In this document: positions 1 to 6,291 of the stretch, in pieces
Layout of the letters: every line of letters begins with the position of its first letter
Numbering within the stretch: position 1 is the stretch's first letter
Assembly: GCA_913030785.1 (NCBI GenBank)
Contig: CAJWER010000079.1
Span: 1-11,571, forward strand
From: an uncultured Chloroflexota bacterium
GTDB taxonomy: Bacteria; Chloroflexota; Dehalococcoidia; Lucifugimonadales; CAJWER01
Reading direction: 5' to 3'
Length of the DNA: 11,571 nucleotides
The notes under the pieces: generated by a model
Databases searched by the model: none
What the model was told of the DNA's origin: nothing
The model's input: only the letters and a program-made list of their open reading frames with translations
Position numbers and translations under genes: made by a program

Positions 1-1266
1 ACCCTGCTGCTGCTGCTGCCGTTCACCAGCCGGGCCAGCGGGTTCACTCCCTTCATCGACGCCTTGTTTACGGCGACATCCGCCGTGACCGTGACCGGGC
101 TAGTCATACAGGACACTGCCACTTATTGGACGCCGGCGGGCCAGGCGATCATCCTGGGCCTGATATTCATAGGCGGCCTCTCTTTCATGGCCTTCGCGAC
201 CTTCCTACTGATCCTTATCGGACGCCGCCTTAGCCTCGGCCAGCGCATGCTGGCGCGGGACAGCTACCAGGTAAACCAGTTGGGCGGTCTGGCCCGGCTC
301 ACCGTAAAGATCGTCCTGGTGGCTGCGGCGATCCAGATTGTGGGCTTTGTGGCGTTAGCTGTGCGATTTTCCCTCCTGTCCGATCTGGAGGGCCAACCGA
401 TATGGCAGGCGCTGTTCCAGGCTGTCTCCGGCTTCAACAGCGCTGGGTTCGTCAACCTCCCCGAGGGAGAGAGCCTGTCCGCGTTCCGTACCGACAAAGT
501 TGTCCTAGGCATCATGGGTCTGCTCATATTCCTAGGCGCCATCAGCTACTTTGTTATGGTGGACGTAGCGAGGCTTCGTCGCTTCTCCCTCTTCGCCCTG
601 AACACGAAGGTCGTCCTCATCCTGACCGGCTTGCTGACCCTGTCCGGGGCCCTGGTCTTTTTCACATCCGAGTTCGACAATCCGGACACCCTTGGCGAAC
701 TCGGCATCGGCGACAAGATCATGGTGTCGGTCTTCGAGTCGACCAGTGGCAGGACCGCCGGCTTTTCGACAGTAAGCTACGACGAGACCGCGCAGCACAC
801 GAACTTCTTCTTCACCGCGCTGATGTTCATCGGCGGGGCGTCGGCATCGGTCGCTGGTGGGATAAAGATTAATACACTGGGGGTCGTGCTCATCGCCGTG
901 CTTTCAACCCTCGATGGGCGGGCCCACACCAGAGCCTTTGGACGGGAGATTCCGCACATCCAGGTCCAGCGAGCTACGGCAATTGCGGTCATGGCGCTGA
1001 TCGTAGTCTTCCTATTCGCGCTGGTGCTGACATTCTCTGAACCAGAATTCGCGTTCATAGACCTGCTGTTCGAGGCCGTGTCCGCCTTTGGGACGGTGGG
1101 ACTCAGCACCGGCTTGACCCCCGACCTGTCACAGGGAGGCCATCTCATTCTGATAGTGGCCATGTTCCTCGGCAGGGTCGGACCGTTCACCCTCGGCTTG
1201 ATGATGGTTGAACGTGGTGAGCACGACCTCTACCGTTACGCACAAGAGCGAGTGACCATCGCCTGA
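1..1266 (+). CDS. ktrB: KtrB/TrkH-family potassium uptake pore subunit, 5'-truncated by window edge
   Basis: This is the ion-conducting membrane subunit of a Ktr/Trk potassium (K+/Na+) uptake system. The frame is open from base 1, so the start lies outside the window; 421 codons plus the stop are visible, close to the usual ~450 residues. Counting codons from base 1, the four P-loop selectivity-filter segments of this superfamily can be seen: TATSAVTVTGL (~24-34), VSGFNSAGF (~142-150), STSGRTAGF (~247-255) and VSAFGTVGLSTG (~360-371), each with its key glycine. The intramembrane gating loop after filter three (GGASASVAGGIK, ~278-289) and the conserved arginine motif GRVGPFTLG near the C-terminus (~391) favour KtrB over classical long TrkH. 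Hydrophobic helices separate the filters. The cognate cytosolic RCK subunit is encoded 239 bp downstream. The family call is certain; KtrB versus TrkH is inferred from length and the GRVGP motif. Confidence 0.95.
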   Translation, partial: TLLLLLPFTSRASGFTPFIDALFTATSAVTVTGLVIQDTATYWTPAGQAIILGLIFIGGLSFMAFATFLLILIGRRLSLGQRMLARDSYQVNQLGGLARLTVKIVLVAAAIQIVGFVALAVRFSLLSDLEGQPIWQALFQAVSGFNSAGFVNLPEGESLSAFRTDKVVLGIMGLLIFLGAISYFVMVDVARLRRFSLFALNTKVVLILTGLLTLSGALVFFTSEFDNPDTLGELGIGDKIMVSVFESTSGRTAGFSTVSYDETAQHTNFFFTALMFIGGASASVAGGIKINTLGVVLIAVLSTLDGRAHTRAFGREIPHIQVQRATAIAVMALIVVFLFALVLTFSEPEFAFIDLLFEAVSAFGTVGLSTGLTPDLSQGGHLILIVAMFLGRVGPFTLGLMMVERGEHDLYRYAQERVTIA

Positions 1267-1271
1267 GCTGT

Positions 1272-1288
1272 ACCATCCTGGGGATGGT
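1272..1288 (+). terminator. small stem-loop just after ktrB
   Basis: A perfect 7-bp inverted repeat (ACCATCC, loop TGG, GGATGGT) begins 6 bp after the ktrB stop codon. No T-tract follows, so intrinsic termination is doubtful. It may only protect a 3' end or attenuate read-through into ktrA. Confidence 0.25.
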
Positions 1289-1312
1289 CACAACGACTTC
1301 CCGTCCTCTGGT

Positions 1313-1338
1313 TTGGCAAACCAGGATTCTTGTATAAT
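1313..1338 (+). promoter_or_regulatory. candidate promoter for ktrA and the downstream genes
   Basis: A consensus TATAAT lies at 1333-1338. The best -35-like hexamer, TTGGCA at 1313-1318, leaves a 14-bp spacer, which is short for sigma-70; the correctly spaced hexamer is poor. A TG pair directly precedes the -10. If used, the start site is near 1345. That leaves a leader of about 160 nt before ktrA, and it would let ktrA be expressed independently of ktrB. Confidence 0.4.
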
Positions 1339-1349
1339 CGACGAAGACC

Positions 1350-1366
1350 CGCGAGATTATCTCGCG
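1350..1366. promoter_or_regulatory. 17-bp perfect palindrome, candidate operator
   Basis: Arms CGCGAGAT and ATCTCGCG (8 bp each) surround a single central T. The site begins about 12 bp after the TATAAT box, near +6 to +22 of the predicted transcript. That is a common place for a dimeric repressor to bind. As RNA it could also form a short hairpin. Confidence 0.45.
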
Positions 1367-1393
1367 ATCACTAGGGTTGATGCGGTTTACTCG

Positions 1394-1437
1394 ATAGAGC
1401 ACTGGACAAATGCCCTGGTTTGGGTCAAGTCCTCTAT
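1394..1437 (+). promoter_or_regulatory. structured 5' leader hairpin upstream of ktrA
   Basis: ATAGAG (1394-1399) pairs with CTCTAT (1432-1437). After a C/C mismatch, ACT pairs with AGT; after a G/A mismatch, GAC pairs with GTC. A further AAA/TTT pairing is possible near the apical loop. This gives about 12-15 base pairs in a 44-nt imperfect hairpin. A second small hairpin, CCGTC/GACGG (1446-1461), lies between it and the start codon. I do not recognise it as the ydaO c-di-AMP riboswitch. It may be a leader element of another kind. Confidence 0.35.
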
Positions 1438-1505
1438 AACGCGGGCCGTCCCCAACGACGGATTCTTGCGTCGCCCGGCTCGGGAAGAGCAGACAGGACA
1501 ATCAC

Positions 1506-2165
1506 ATGGCTAAGAAACAAGTCGTCGTAATCGGTCTGGGAAGGTTCGGCTCAGGTGTAGCCCGGTCTCTCTACAACCTCGGTCATGACGTTCTAGCGAT
1601 GGACGTGAACGATGACAGGGTTCAGAGCATGATGGGGCAGGTGACGTACCCTGTTTCAGGAAACGCCACCAACGAGACCGTGCTGAAGGAGCTAGGAGTG
1701 CCCGACTACGACGCAGCCGTCGTGGCCGTGGGCTCAGACATCCCGGGCAGTGTTATGGCATGCGTGCTTCTCAAGACGATGGAAATTCCCTACATCGTCG
1801 CCAGGGCCACCAACGAGCTCCACGGGATCACATTGGAGAGAATTGGTGTCGACAAGGTAATCCACCCAGAGTCGGAGATGGGTGCCAGATTGGCCCACAA
1901 CCTGTTCAACCCAAACCTCCAGGAGTACCTGGAGATGGCACCGAACTTCGGTCTGAGCAGGATGAAGGTCCCGTCGCAGTTCGTCGACAAGTCCTTGAAG
2001 GAGTTGGGCTTTTCCAGCCCCCGCGACAAGTACGGGCTGGCTGTGCTTGCCATCAGGCGTGGCAAGGACGTCACCCTCAACCCAGACATCGACGACATGC
2101 TGAGATCCGGCGACATGCTGATTCTGGCAGGTCGCGACGAGCTGCTTGAGCGCCTCCCTTCCTAA
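1506..2165 (+). CDS. ktrA: KtrA-type RCK regulatory subunit of potassium uptake
   Basis: This is the cytosolic gating subunit that binds nucleotides (ATP/ADP or NAD(H) in the family) as an octameric ring under the KtrB pore. At 219 residues it is close to the usual ~220. The RCK_N Rossmann domain spans about residues 4-130, with the dinucleotide loop GLGRFG (10-15), the acidic residue closing strand 2 (D33), and the KtrA-like segments VVAVGSD (72-78), HGITLERIG (106-114) and HPESEMGARLA (120-130). RCK_C (TrkA_C) fills about 136-218. The ATG is preceded by an AGGA-type ribosome site with 7 bp spacing. Its partner gene ktrB lies directly upstream. A long leader with a palindrome and hairpin suggests its own regulation. 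Confidence 0.95.
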   Translation: MAKKQVVVIGLGRFGSGVARSLYNLGHDVLAMDVNDDRVQSMMGQVTYPVSGNATNETVLKELGVPDYDAAVVAVGSDIPGSVMACVLLKTMEIPYIVARATNELHGITLERIGVDKVIHPESEMGARLAHNLFNPNLQEYLEMAPNFGLSRMKVPSQFVDKSLKELGFSSPRDKYGLAVLAIRRGKDVTLNPDIDDMLRSGDMLILAGRDELLERLPS

Positions 2166-2211
2166 CCGCTCACCCGGCAAAACACCAACGACACAAACGA
2201 GGTCCATAGGA

Positions 2212-2691
2212 TTGGCATCTACGAAACGACCCAAGGACGAAGCTTTCTCGTCGGTACTCGTGGCGGTTGAAGGCCGCAAGTCTGATGAGGAAGCAGTAAA
2301 ACTGGCATGCGACCTCCTGGTGCCCCAAAAGGGTGATCTGTTCATCGTCTACATCATCGAGGTCGAGAGGGGCATGCCTCTTGATGCCGAGATCGTGCCA
2401 GCCACAGCCAAGGGAGAAGAGGTGCTCAAGGAGATGGAGGAGGTGGCGAAACCCTACAGGTGCGCCATCAAGGCCGAGCTGCTCCAGTCGCGCAAGGCGG
2501 GCCTCGCAGTTGTCCAGGAGGCCATGGACAAGAGGGTAGATGCGGTGGTCCTCGGTACGACCTACCGCCACGAATTTGGCTCATTCTCCATGGGTGACAC
2601 CGTACCTTATGTGCTCGAGAACGCGCCTTGCAAGGTGCTGTTGTGGCGCGATGCTGTGCCTCACTCACAGGCCATCAACAGCCGGTCCTGA
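2212..2691 (+). CDS. universal stress protein (UspA) domain protein
   Basis: This is a single-domain USP of 159 residues. The start chosen is TTG at 2212: GAGG lies 9 bp upstream, and the USP fold begins right after it (SVLVAVEG at 14-21). An alternative TTG at 2146 would overlap the end of ktrA and add a low-complexity tail. The alpha/beta core is visible: strand 1 SVLVAVEG, the helix DEEAVKLACDLL, the strand DLFIVYIIE, then DAVVLGTTYRH (110-120) and MGDTVPYVLENAPCKVLLW (127-145). The usual ATP-binding pattern G-x2-G-x9-G(S/T) is only partly kept: a first glycine at 115 and GDT at 128-130, without the middle glycine at the usual spacing. Nucleotide binding is therefore uncertain. USP domains often accompany ion transporters as energy or c-di-AMP sensors, which fits the neighbours. 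Confidence 0.88.
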   Translation: MASTKRPKDEAFSSVLVAVEGRKSDEEAVKLACDLLVPQKGDLFIVYIIEVERGMPLDAEIVPATAKGEEVLKEMEEVAKPYRCAIKAELLQSRKAGLAVVQEAMDKRVDAVVLGTTYRHEFGSFSMGDTVPYVLENAPCKVLLWRDAVPHSQAINSRS

Positions 2692-2718
2692 GCGACAGCA
2701 AGGACAAGGGCCAGCAAC

Positions 2719-3162
2719 ATGCTCCAGACAGACAGGACCACTGTAGGCGACCGAAAGGTCACGATAATGGGTTGCGGCGGCCTGGCCGCCTCTGTAGCCA
2801 TCACTCTGTCGGACCAAGGATACGGCATCCACATCCTTGATCTACGAATCGACTCCTTCAACCACTTGCCGCCCGGCAAGACACAGTCCGGTGAGATCGT
2901 CCCCATCGTGGGCGACGGGACCCTCCAGCAAGACTTGCTGAAGGCGGCCGTCGAGGAAGCGGACGTATTCATGGCCCTTTCGGATTCAGACACTAGAAAC
3001 GCACTGGCCGCGCAGGTCGCCAGCAATATATTTCGGGTACCCACTGTGATCTGCAGGTTAGAAAATCCGATCATGCAAAAGGTCTATGCAGGCCTGGGCA
3101 TCGTGGCACTAGGCGCGACAACCCTGGTGGCCGAAAATGCCGTCAAAGCGGCCTCCGGGTAG
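2719..3162 (+). CDS. RCK_N-only TrkA-like NAD-binding protein
   Basis: At 147 residues it contains only the N-terminal Rossmann half of a TrkA protein: the nucleotide loop GCGGLA (18-23, with alanine in the third glycine position), D41 ending strand 2, GDGT (65-68), and the later pattern ALSDSDTRNALAAQVASNIF (86-105) that precedes VICRLENP (110-117). There is no RCK_C domain; the frame ends at AENAVKAASG. The next gene, 5 bp away, is a full-length TrkA. This looks like a short/long TrkA pair, as in CeoB/CeoC-like arrangements, in which two RCK proteins act together. ATG 2719 has an AGGACAAGGG stretch upstream; ATG 2767, at codon 17 just before the GCGGLA loop, is a less likely start. The K+ channel it serves is inferred from context. 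Confidence 0.88.
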   Translation: MLQTDRTTVGDRKVTIMGCGGLAASVAITLSDQGYGIHILDLRIDSFNHLPPGKTQSGEIVPIVGDGTLQQDLLKAAVEEADVFMALSDSDTRNALAAQVASNIFRVPTVICRLENPIMQKVYAGLGIVALGATTLVAENAVKAASG

Positions 3163-3167
3163 AACCG

Positions 3168-3842
3168 ATGCACATTGTTATAGTCGGCGCGGGACATGCA
3201 GGTGCGGCACTGGCCAGATGGCTGCTATCTGCAGGCCATGAGGTCACCGTGGTCGAACAGGACCGCGACCGATGCAACGAACTTGACGAGTTGCTCGGCA
3301 GCGTGTCGGTCTTCGGCGACGCCACCGACCCGGCTGTTTTGTCGAAGGCCGGGACGAACAGGGCTGAAGTAGTCGTCGCCACAACCCGTTCCGACGACGT
3401 CAACCTCGTTGCCTGTCAACTAGCCAAGCACCATTTCGCCGTCCCACGAACGATTTCCGTCGTGAACGTTCGAGAGCGCACTGAACTTTTCGGCATGGCC
3501 GGAATCGACGTCAACATCGACGTTACAGAGTTGGTGCTCGGACGGATGCAGCATGGCCTGTCTCCCGTTGGGTTCGTCCACCTGATGCCTGTGCCAGGCC
3601 CAGATAGTAAAGCCCTGGTGAACATTAGAATCCCCGCCAATTCGGTTCCAGAGGAGCGCCGCGTCCGAGACCTTCCCCTGCCCAGTGGTGTTCTACTATC
3701 CCTGGTTATATCCATGGACGGCAGCACCACCGTCCCCACACCCGACGCCGTCATCAGAGCCGGCGACGAAGTGATCGCGGTCACCACCGCAGAGGCTGAA
3801 GAAGAACTCAGGGCCATTCTGAGCCCAGGTTCGGAAGAGTAG
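3168..3842 (+). CDS. TrkA-family potassium uptake regulatory protein (RCK_N + RCK_C)
   Basis: This is a 224-residue cytosolic regulator. RCK_N occupies about 1-125, with GAGHAG (7-12), the acidic end of strand 2 (E30), GDATDPAVL (50-58) and VVVATTRSDDVNLVACQLAK (68-87). RCK_C occupies about 140-218, ending in the typical AGDEVIAVTT (198-207). It starts 5 bp after the RCK_N-only gene and ends 2 bp before pheA, so the three are almost certainly cotranscribed. It is the second complete RCK protein in the window, distinct in sequence from KtrA. It may gate the same KtrB pore, form hetero-rings with the short partner, or serve a channel encoded elsewhere. The symbol is left empty because it could equally be named trkA or ceoC. 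Confidence 0.92.
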   Translation: MHIVIVGAGHAGAALARWLLSAGHEVTVVEQDRDRCNELDELLGSVSVFGDATDPAVLSKAGTNRAEVVVATTRSDDVNLVACQLAKHHFAVPRTISVVNVRERTELFGMAGIDVNIDVTELVLGRMQHGLSPVGFVHLMPVPGPDSKALVNIRIPANSVPEERRVRDLPLPSGVLLSLVISMDGSTTVPTPDAVIRAGDEVIAVTTAEAEEELRAILSPGSEE

Positions 3843-3844
3843 TC

Positions 3845-4669
3845 ATGCCAAAACGGCTCGCATTCTTTGGCCCACCTGGAACCCATACAGAGCAGGCAAG
3901 CGTAAACTACGACGCCGCGGCAGACCTGCTGCCCTACAGCACCATCCCCCTCGTGGCGGCAGCTGTAGACTCGGGGGAGGCAGACGAGGGCGTCGTGCCT
4001 ATAGAAAACAGCGTCGGCGGCTCATTGAGCGTGACGCTGGACCTGCTCATCCATGGTTCATCGCTTTTCATCCGCCAAGAGATCATCCTCCCCATTAAGC
4101 ATTTCCTGGTTGGTCGACCCGGTACACGCCTCGAAGATATCGACGTCATATATTCCCACCACCAGGCCCTTGAGCAGTGCAGAAGCTACATGGCAGAGCA
4201 CTTCGACGGCGTCCGCGAGGCGCTCTCAACGAGCACAGCCGCGGCGGTCGAGGATATGCTCAGAGGTGACGGCCGGGCTGCGGCCATAGCCACGGAGAGG
4301 GCCGCCAAGTTATACGACGCCGAGGTTCTCGCAAGTGGAATCGCGGACTACGCCAACAACACGACCAGGTTCGTCGTGCTGGCATCGGCGGACCATCCCC
4401 CCACCGGTGATGATAAGACCTCTATCTGCTTCACATTCGACGGGGATAATCCAGGGGTGCTGCATTCCGCTCTGGGGGAGCTTGCCTCAAGGAACATCAA
4501 TCTGACCAAGATCGAGTCCAGGCCCACAAGAGCGGCGCTGGGTGAGTACATTTTTCTGGTCGACCTACAAGGACACAGAGAAGACGAAGCCGTGAAGAGT
4601 GCGCTGAGCGGCCTTCGCGAGATTTCGACCCTCTTCAAGGTCTTCGGCTCCTACCCCCGTTCCTCCTAG
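3845..4669 (+). CDS. pheA: prephenate dehydratase
   Basis: It converts prephenate to phenylpyruvate, the committed step to phenylalanine, in the cytosol. At 274 residues it is a typical monofunctional enzyme with no chorismate mutase domain. The catalytic domain (about 1-180) shows FGPPGTHTEQA (8-18), VVPIENSVGGS (50-60), HHQALEQC (105-112) and the signature NNTTRF with the catalytic TRF at 174-176. The C-terminal ACT domain (about 192-270) carries PGVLHSALG (203-211) and ESRP (224-227), the phenylalanine-binding feedback region. The ATG lies 2 bp after the trkA stop, with GGAAGAG inside the end of trkA as its ribosome site, so translation is probably coupled. A functional link to potassium proteins is not known; shared transcription is the simplest reading. 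Confidence 0.96.
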   Translation: MPKRLAFFGPPGTHTEQASVNYDAAADLLPYSTIPLVAAAVDSGEADEGVVPIENSVGGSLSVTLDLLIHGSSLFIRQEIILPIKHFLVGRPGTRLEDIDVIYSHHQALEQCRSYMAEHFDGVREALSTSTAAAVEDMLRGDGRAAAIATERAAKLYDAEVLASGIADYANNTTRFVVLASADHPPTGDDKTSICFTFDGDNPGVLHSALGELASRNINLTKIESRPTRAALGEYIFLVDLQGHREDEAVKSALSGLREISTLFKVFGSYPRSS

Positions 4670-4709
4670 TGTGCGAAACACGCTGAGCTGAGCCGGTGGA
4701 TTCAGTCAC

Positions 4710-5218
4710 ATGGTGGCGTGTCACCAACACTTACCCGCGGAATCAAACGAGTGCCTGGCGCTCACCCGGGACATCTCGGTCATGAGCTGCTGCATCCAGT
4801 AGATCGCGGCGCTCGACAATAGTCCCGATCACCCGGTAACGGAGGCTCTGGTAATGAGATGGAATAACATGAGACGGGCCGCGGCAGAGGCGTCGAGGGT
4901 AGAGAGACCGTTCGTCGCGATGCTGAGCGGGCTCACGCCGTTGCCCTGGTGATGAGTCGCACCAGGCCTGCTCGGACTCCTCGGAGGAGGAGCGTCCGCG
5001 CTGGCCATCGCACCCGCGTTGCGGGCGCTCTCATGGCCGTTCCTGATTCCCACCGTGGCGATGCTCGGGCGAGGTAGTACCTGGCGATGTCTCATGGCGG
5101 GGGTTGGCATTCGGCCTGGGCCATTAGAGCCAGGATCACGCTTGTGGCATCCACCGCCGTAGCGGCCCTGATGTGGGCGGCGCGATTTGCCGGTGTGCTG
5201 GGCCCTGGGATGCCGTAG
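4710..5218 (+). pseudogene. decayed membrane-protein gene (two in-frame stops, one frameshift)
   Basis: One plus-strand frame reads from ATG 4710 through TAG (4800-4802) and TGA (4953-4955) as protein-like sequence. It contains IAALDNSPDHPVTEAL, then RPFVAMLSGLTPLPW, then, after the TGA, GLLGLLGGGASALAIAPAL and SWPFLIPTVAMLGRG, which resembles transmembrane helices. Around 5100-5120 the coding signal switches to another frame and continues as ITLVASTAVAALMWAARFAG to a TAG at 5216-5218. By hand count about four-fifths of third codon positions in 4746-4955 are G or C, as in real genes here. GGAGG at 4841-4845 lies 8 bp before an in-frame ATG (4854), so a shorter original start is possible. I cannot name the family. 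Sequencing error could explain one lesion but hardly all three. Confidence 0.5.
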
Positions 5219-5261
5219 GCGTGCTCAGAACGTTTTCGGCGTACACGTGTGTGTCGTTTAG

Positions 5262-5432
5262 AGGCGGGCTATCGCAACTGTTGCGCTAGTCGTGTGCTGC
5301 ATGGTATTGCCCGCGACGGCTGGGGCCGTCTCGGTCGCCCGGAGCGGGTTAAGCGATGACCATCGGGCGGCCCTCCAGACTCGCTGGAGCGCTCTCTCCA
5401 CCCACGTCGTACGCCAAGTTAGACTCTGGTAG
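5262..5432 (+). pseudogene. further coding relic with a membrane or signal segment
   Basis: Between a TAG (5259-5261) and a TAG (5430-5432) the frame gives a positively charged pair, a hydrophobic stretch (IATVALVVCCMVLPATAGAV) and then an amphipathic helix-like run ending RWSALSTHVVRQVRLW. There is no start codon with a ribosome site. It probably continues the decayed gene upstream or is a piece of a neighbour; the family is unknown. Confidence 0.35.
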
Positions 5433-5480
5433 GGCTACTGAGGCAACAGGCGTGCACTCGCAGTGACGGGGGAGCCGGGG

Positions 5481-5504
5481 CGGGCAGGTCGGATAACCTG
5501 TCCG
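5481..5504. terminator. stem-loop downstream of the ytxH-like gene
   Basis: CGGGCAGGT and ACCTGTCCG form a 9-bp stem with one G/T pair around the loop CGGATA, starting 16 bp past the stop of the leftward ytxH-like gene. No T-tract follows in the leftward direction. It could help define the 3' end of that transcript, but the evidence is weak. Confidence 0.3.
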
Positions 5505-5519
5505 CAGACTGAGCGACGC

Positions 5520-5936
5520 CTACCCGGGCTTTTCGGGGGACGGGGATTCTGTCTCGCCAGCATCAACTTCTTCAGCGGCCGCGCCATCCACCGCCGGACC
5601 ACCATCTACCGCCATACCGCCATCTACTGCCGGAACCGCGGTACCTTTGCCCACTCGAGCGTTGATAGCATCTGCCACTGGAGCGACCCGCTCCCGCATA
5701 ATATCCACAGCCGGGGCTACTCGCTCTCGGACACCCTCTACCGCCGGGCCTACACGCTCCCGCACCTTGGCTGCTATCTCCTCAGCACGGTCACGCCATA
5801 TCTCGCTCTGCCCCGCGAGTTCGGCGCGGGTCTCGGACCCGGCCTTTGGAGCAAGCAGTATGCCCACGATTGCGCCAATGATCCCACCAAGCAGGAACCC
5901 GACTATGAAGGTTCCACCATCATCATTCTTTGCCAT
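5520..5936 (-). CDS. YtxH-like small membrane-anchored protein with 11-residue repeats
   Basis: The start chosen is ATG 5936, giving 138 residues; an upstream extension would run back into the neighbouring gene, and GGGAG lies about 9 bp before this ATG. A single N-terminal membrane helix rich in glycine (FIVGFLLGGIIGAIVGILLA, 10-29) is followed by PKAGSETRAEL, the hallmark of the YtxH family (gas-vesicle-protein-like). Residues 58-96 are near-perfect 11-residue repeats: VRERVGPAVEG, VRERVAPAVDI, MRERVAPVADA, then INARVG. The tail has three hexad repeats of the AVDGG type (102-118) and an acidic/proline end. YtxH proteins are cell-envelope or general-stress proteins without a defined activity. 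The gene overlaps the preceding gene by 14 bp, so the two form an operon. Confidence 0.82.
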   Translation of the reverse strand: MAKNDDGGTFIVGFLLGGIIGAIVGILLAPKAGSETRAELAGQSEIWRDRAEEIAAKVRERVGPAVEGVRERVAPAVDIMRERVAPVADAINARVGKGTAVPAVDGGMAVDGGPAVDGAAAEEVDAGETESPSPEKPG

Positions 5937-6228
5937 TTTCTTGCTCTCCCTTGCCTTTCTTGTCGCGCCGGAGGCCGCCGAAGAAGGCCACCGCCTTGCC
6001 AAGTCCGAATGCGACGCCAGAGCCGGTGCCTGCCGACCCCGATAGTTTGCTTGATATGGCATCCGCTACCTGCTCAGCACGCGCCACCGTACGCTTTGCG
6101 GAGTCGACAAGTCGCAACACCTTCCTGAACAAAAAAAACGTGGCGAGGAGTAGGAAAGTGAATAGCAGGAATGCGACGATCAGGATTACGTCCCTGATGA
6201 CCTCGACTAGCTCAGCGAATTCGGTCAT
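5923..6228 (-). CDS. small single-pass membrane protein, YtxG/DUF948-like
   Basis: It has 101 residues from ATG 6228 (an AGGA about 9 bp upstream supports this over GTG 6234, which would add two residues). A short acidic N-terminus is followed by one long hydrophobic helix (about 13-35, VILIVAFLLFTFLLLATFF). Next come a basic amphipathic helix (FRKVLRLVDSAKRTVARAEQ, 34-53), a glycine-rich linker and a lysine-rich end. This layout, directly before a YtxH-type gene, matches the ytxG-ytxH order known from Bacillus, where YtxG is a DUF948 protein. The similarity is in architecture; I cannot confirm family membership by eye. It is probably an envelope or stress protein made together with its neighbour. 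Confidence 0.75.
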   Translation of the reverse strand: MTEFAELVEVIRDVILIVAFLLFTFLLLATFFLFRKVLRLVDSAKRTVARAEQVADAISSKLSGSAGTGSGVAFGLGKAVAFFGGLRRDKKGKGEQENGKE

Positions 6229-6262
6229 GGTCACGTTTCCTGCTACCTCTCGCTAACGAATA

Positions 6263-6291
6263 CCTATACCTTGATGGTAGCACGGAGCCAA
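6263..6291 (-). promoter_or_regulatory. candidate sigma-70 promoter for the small-protein operon
   Basis: On the minus strand a -35 TTGGCT (6291-6286) and a -10 TATAGG (6268-6263) are separated by exactly 17 bp. The predicted start near 6256 leaves a short leader of about 28 nt before ATG 6228. Each hexamer matches consensus at four of six positions. Confidence 0.45.

Larger units (their letters stand above)
4670..5519. other. 850-bp region with no intact gene
   Basis: No open frame here looks like a complete protein. The longest, on the minus strand (4829-5110), is a shadow with arginine/proline-rich low-complexity translation. The plus strand carries degraded coding sequence, described in the next two entries. 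This is the convergent junction between the rightward pheA block and the leftward small-protein operon, a usual place for relics. Weak hairpins (TGGTG/CACCA at 4711-4726) occur, but no clear intrinsic terminator follows pheA. Confidence 0.7.

Noticed and set aside
1385..1435. tRNA-like words (TAGAGCACTGGAC and GGGTCAAGTCC) in the ktrA leader
   Set aside because: The D-loop would be only 4 nt, the anticodon stem does not pair, and the T-stem has only two pairs. The hairpin reading explains the same bases better.
1313..1513. 66-codon frame between ktrB and ktrA
   Set aside because: It starts with a TTG inside the candidate promoter, has no ribosome site and overlaps ktrA; its composition is not protein-like.
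4829..5110. 93-codon leftward frame in the gene-free region
   Set aside because: Low-complexity Arg/Pro/Ala translation. The opposite strand has the better third-position signal and hydrophobic helices.
5463..6128. 221-codon rightward frame
   Set aside because: It is antisense to the two small-protein genes. Its translation is rich in His/Arg/Cys without domain features, while the minus strand gives a clear membrane helix, the YtxH signature and regular repeats.
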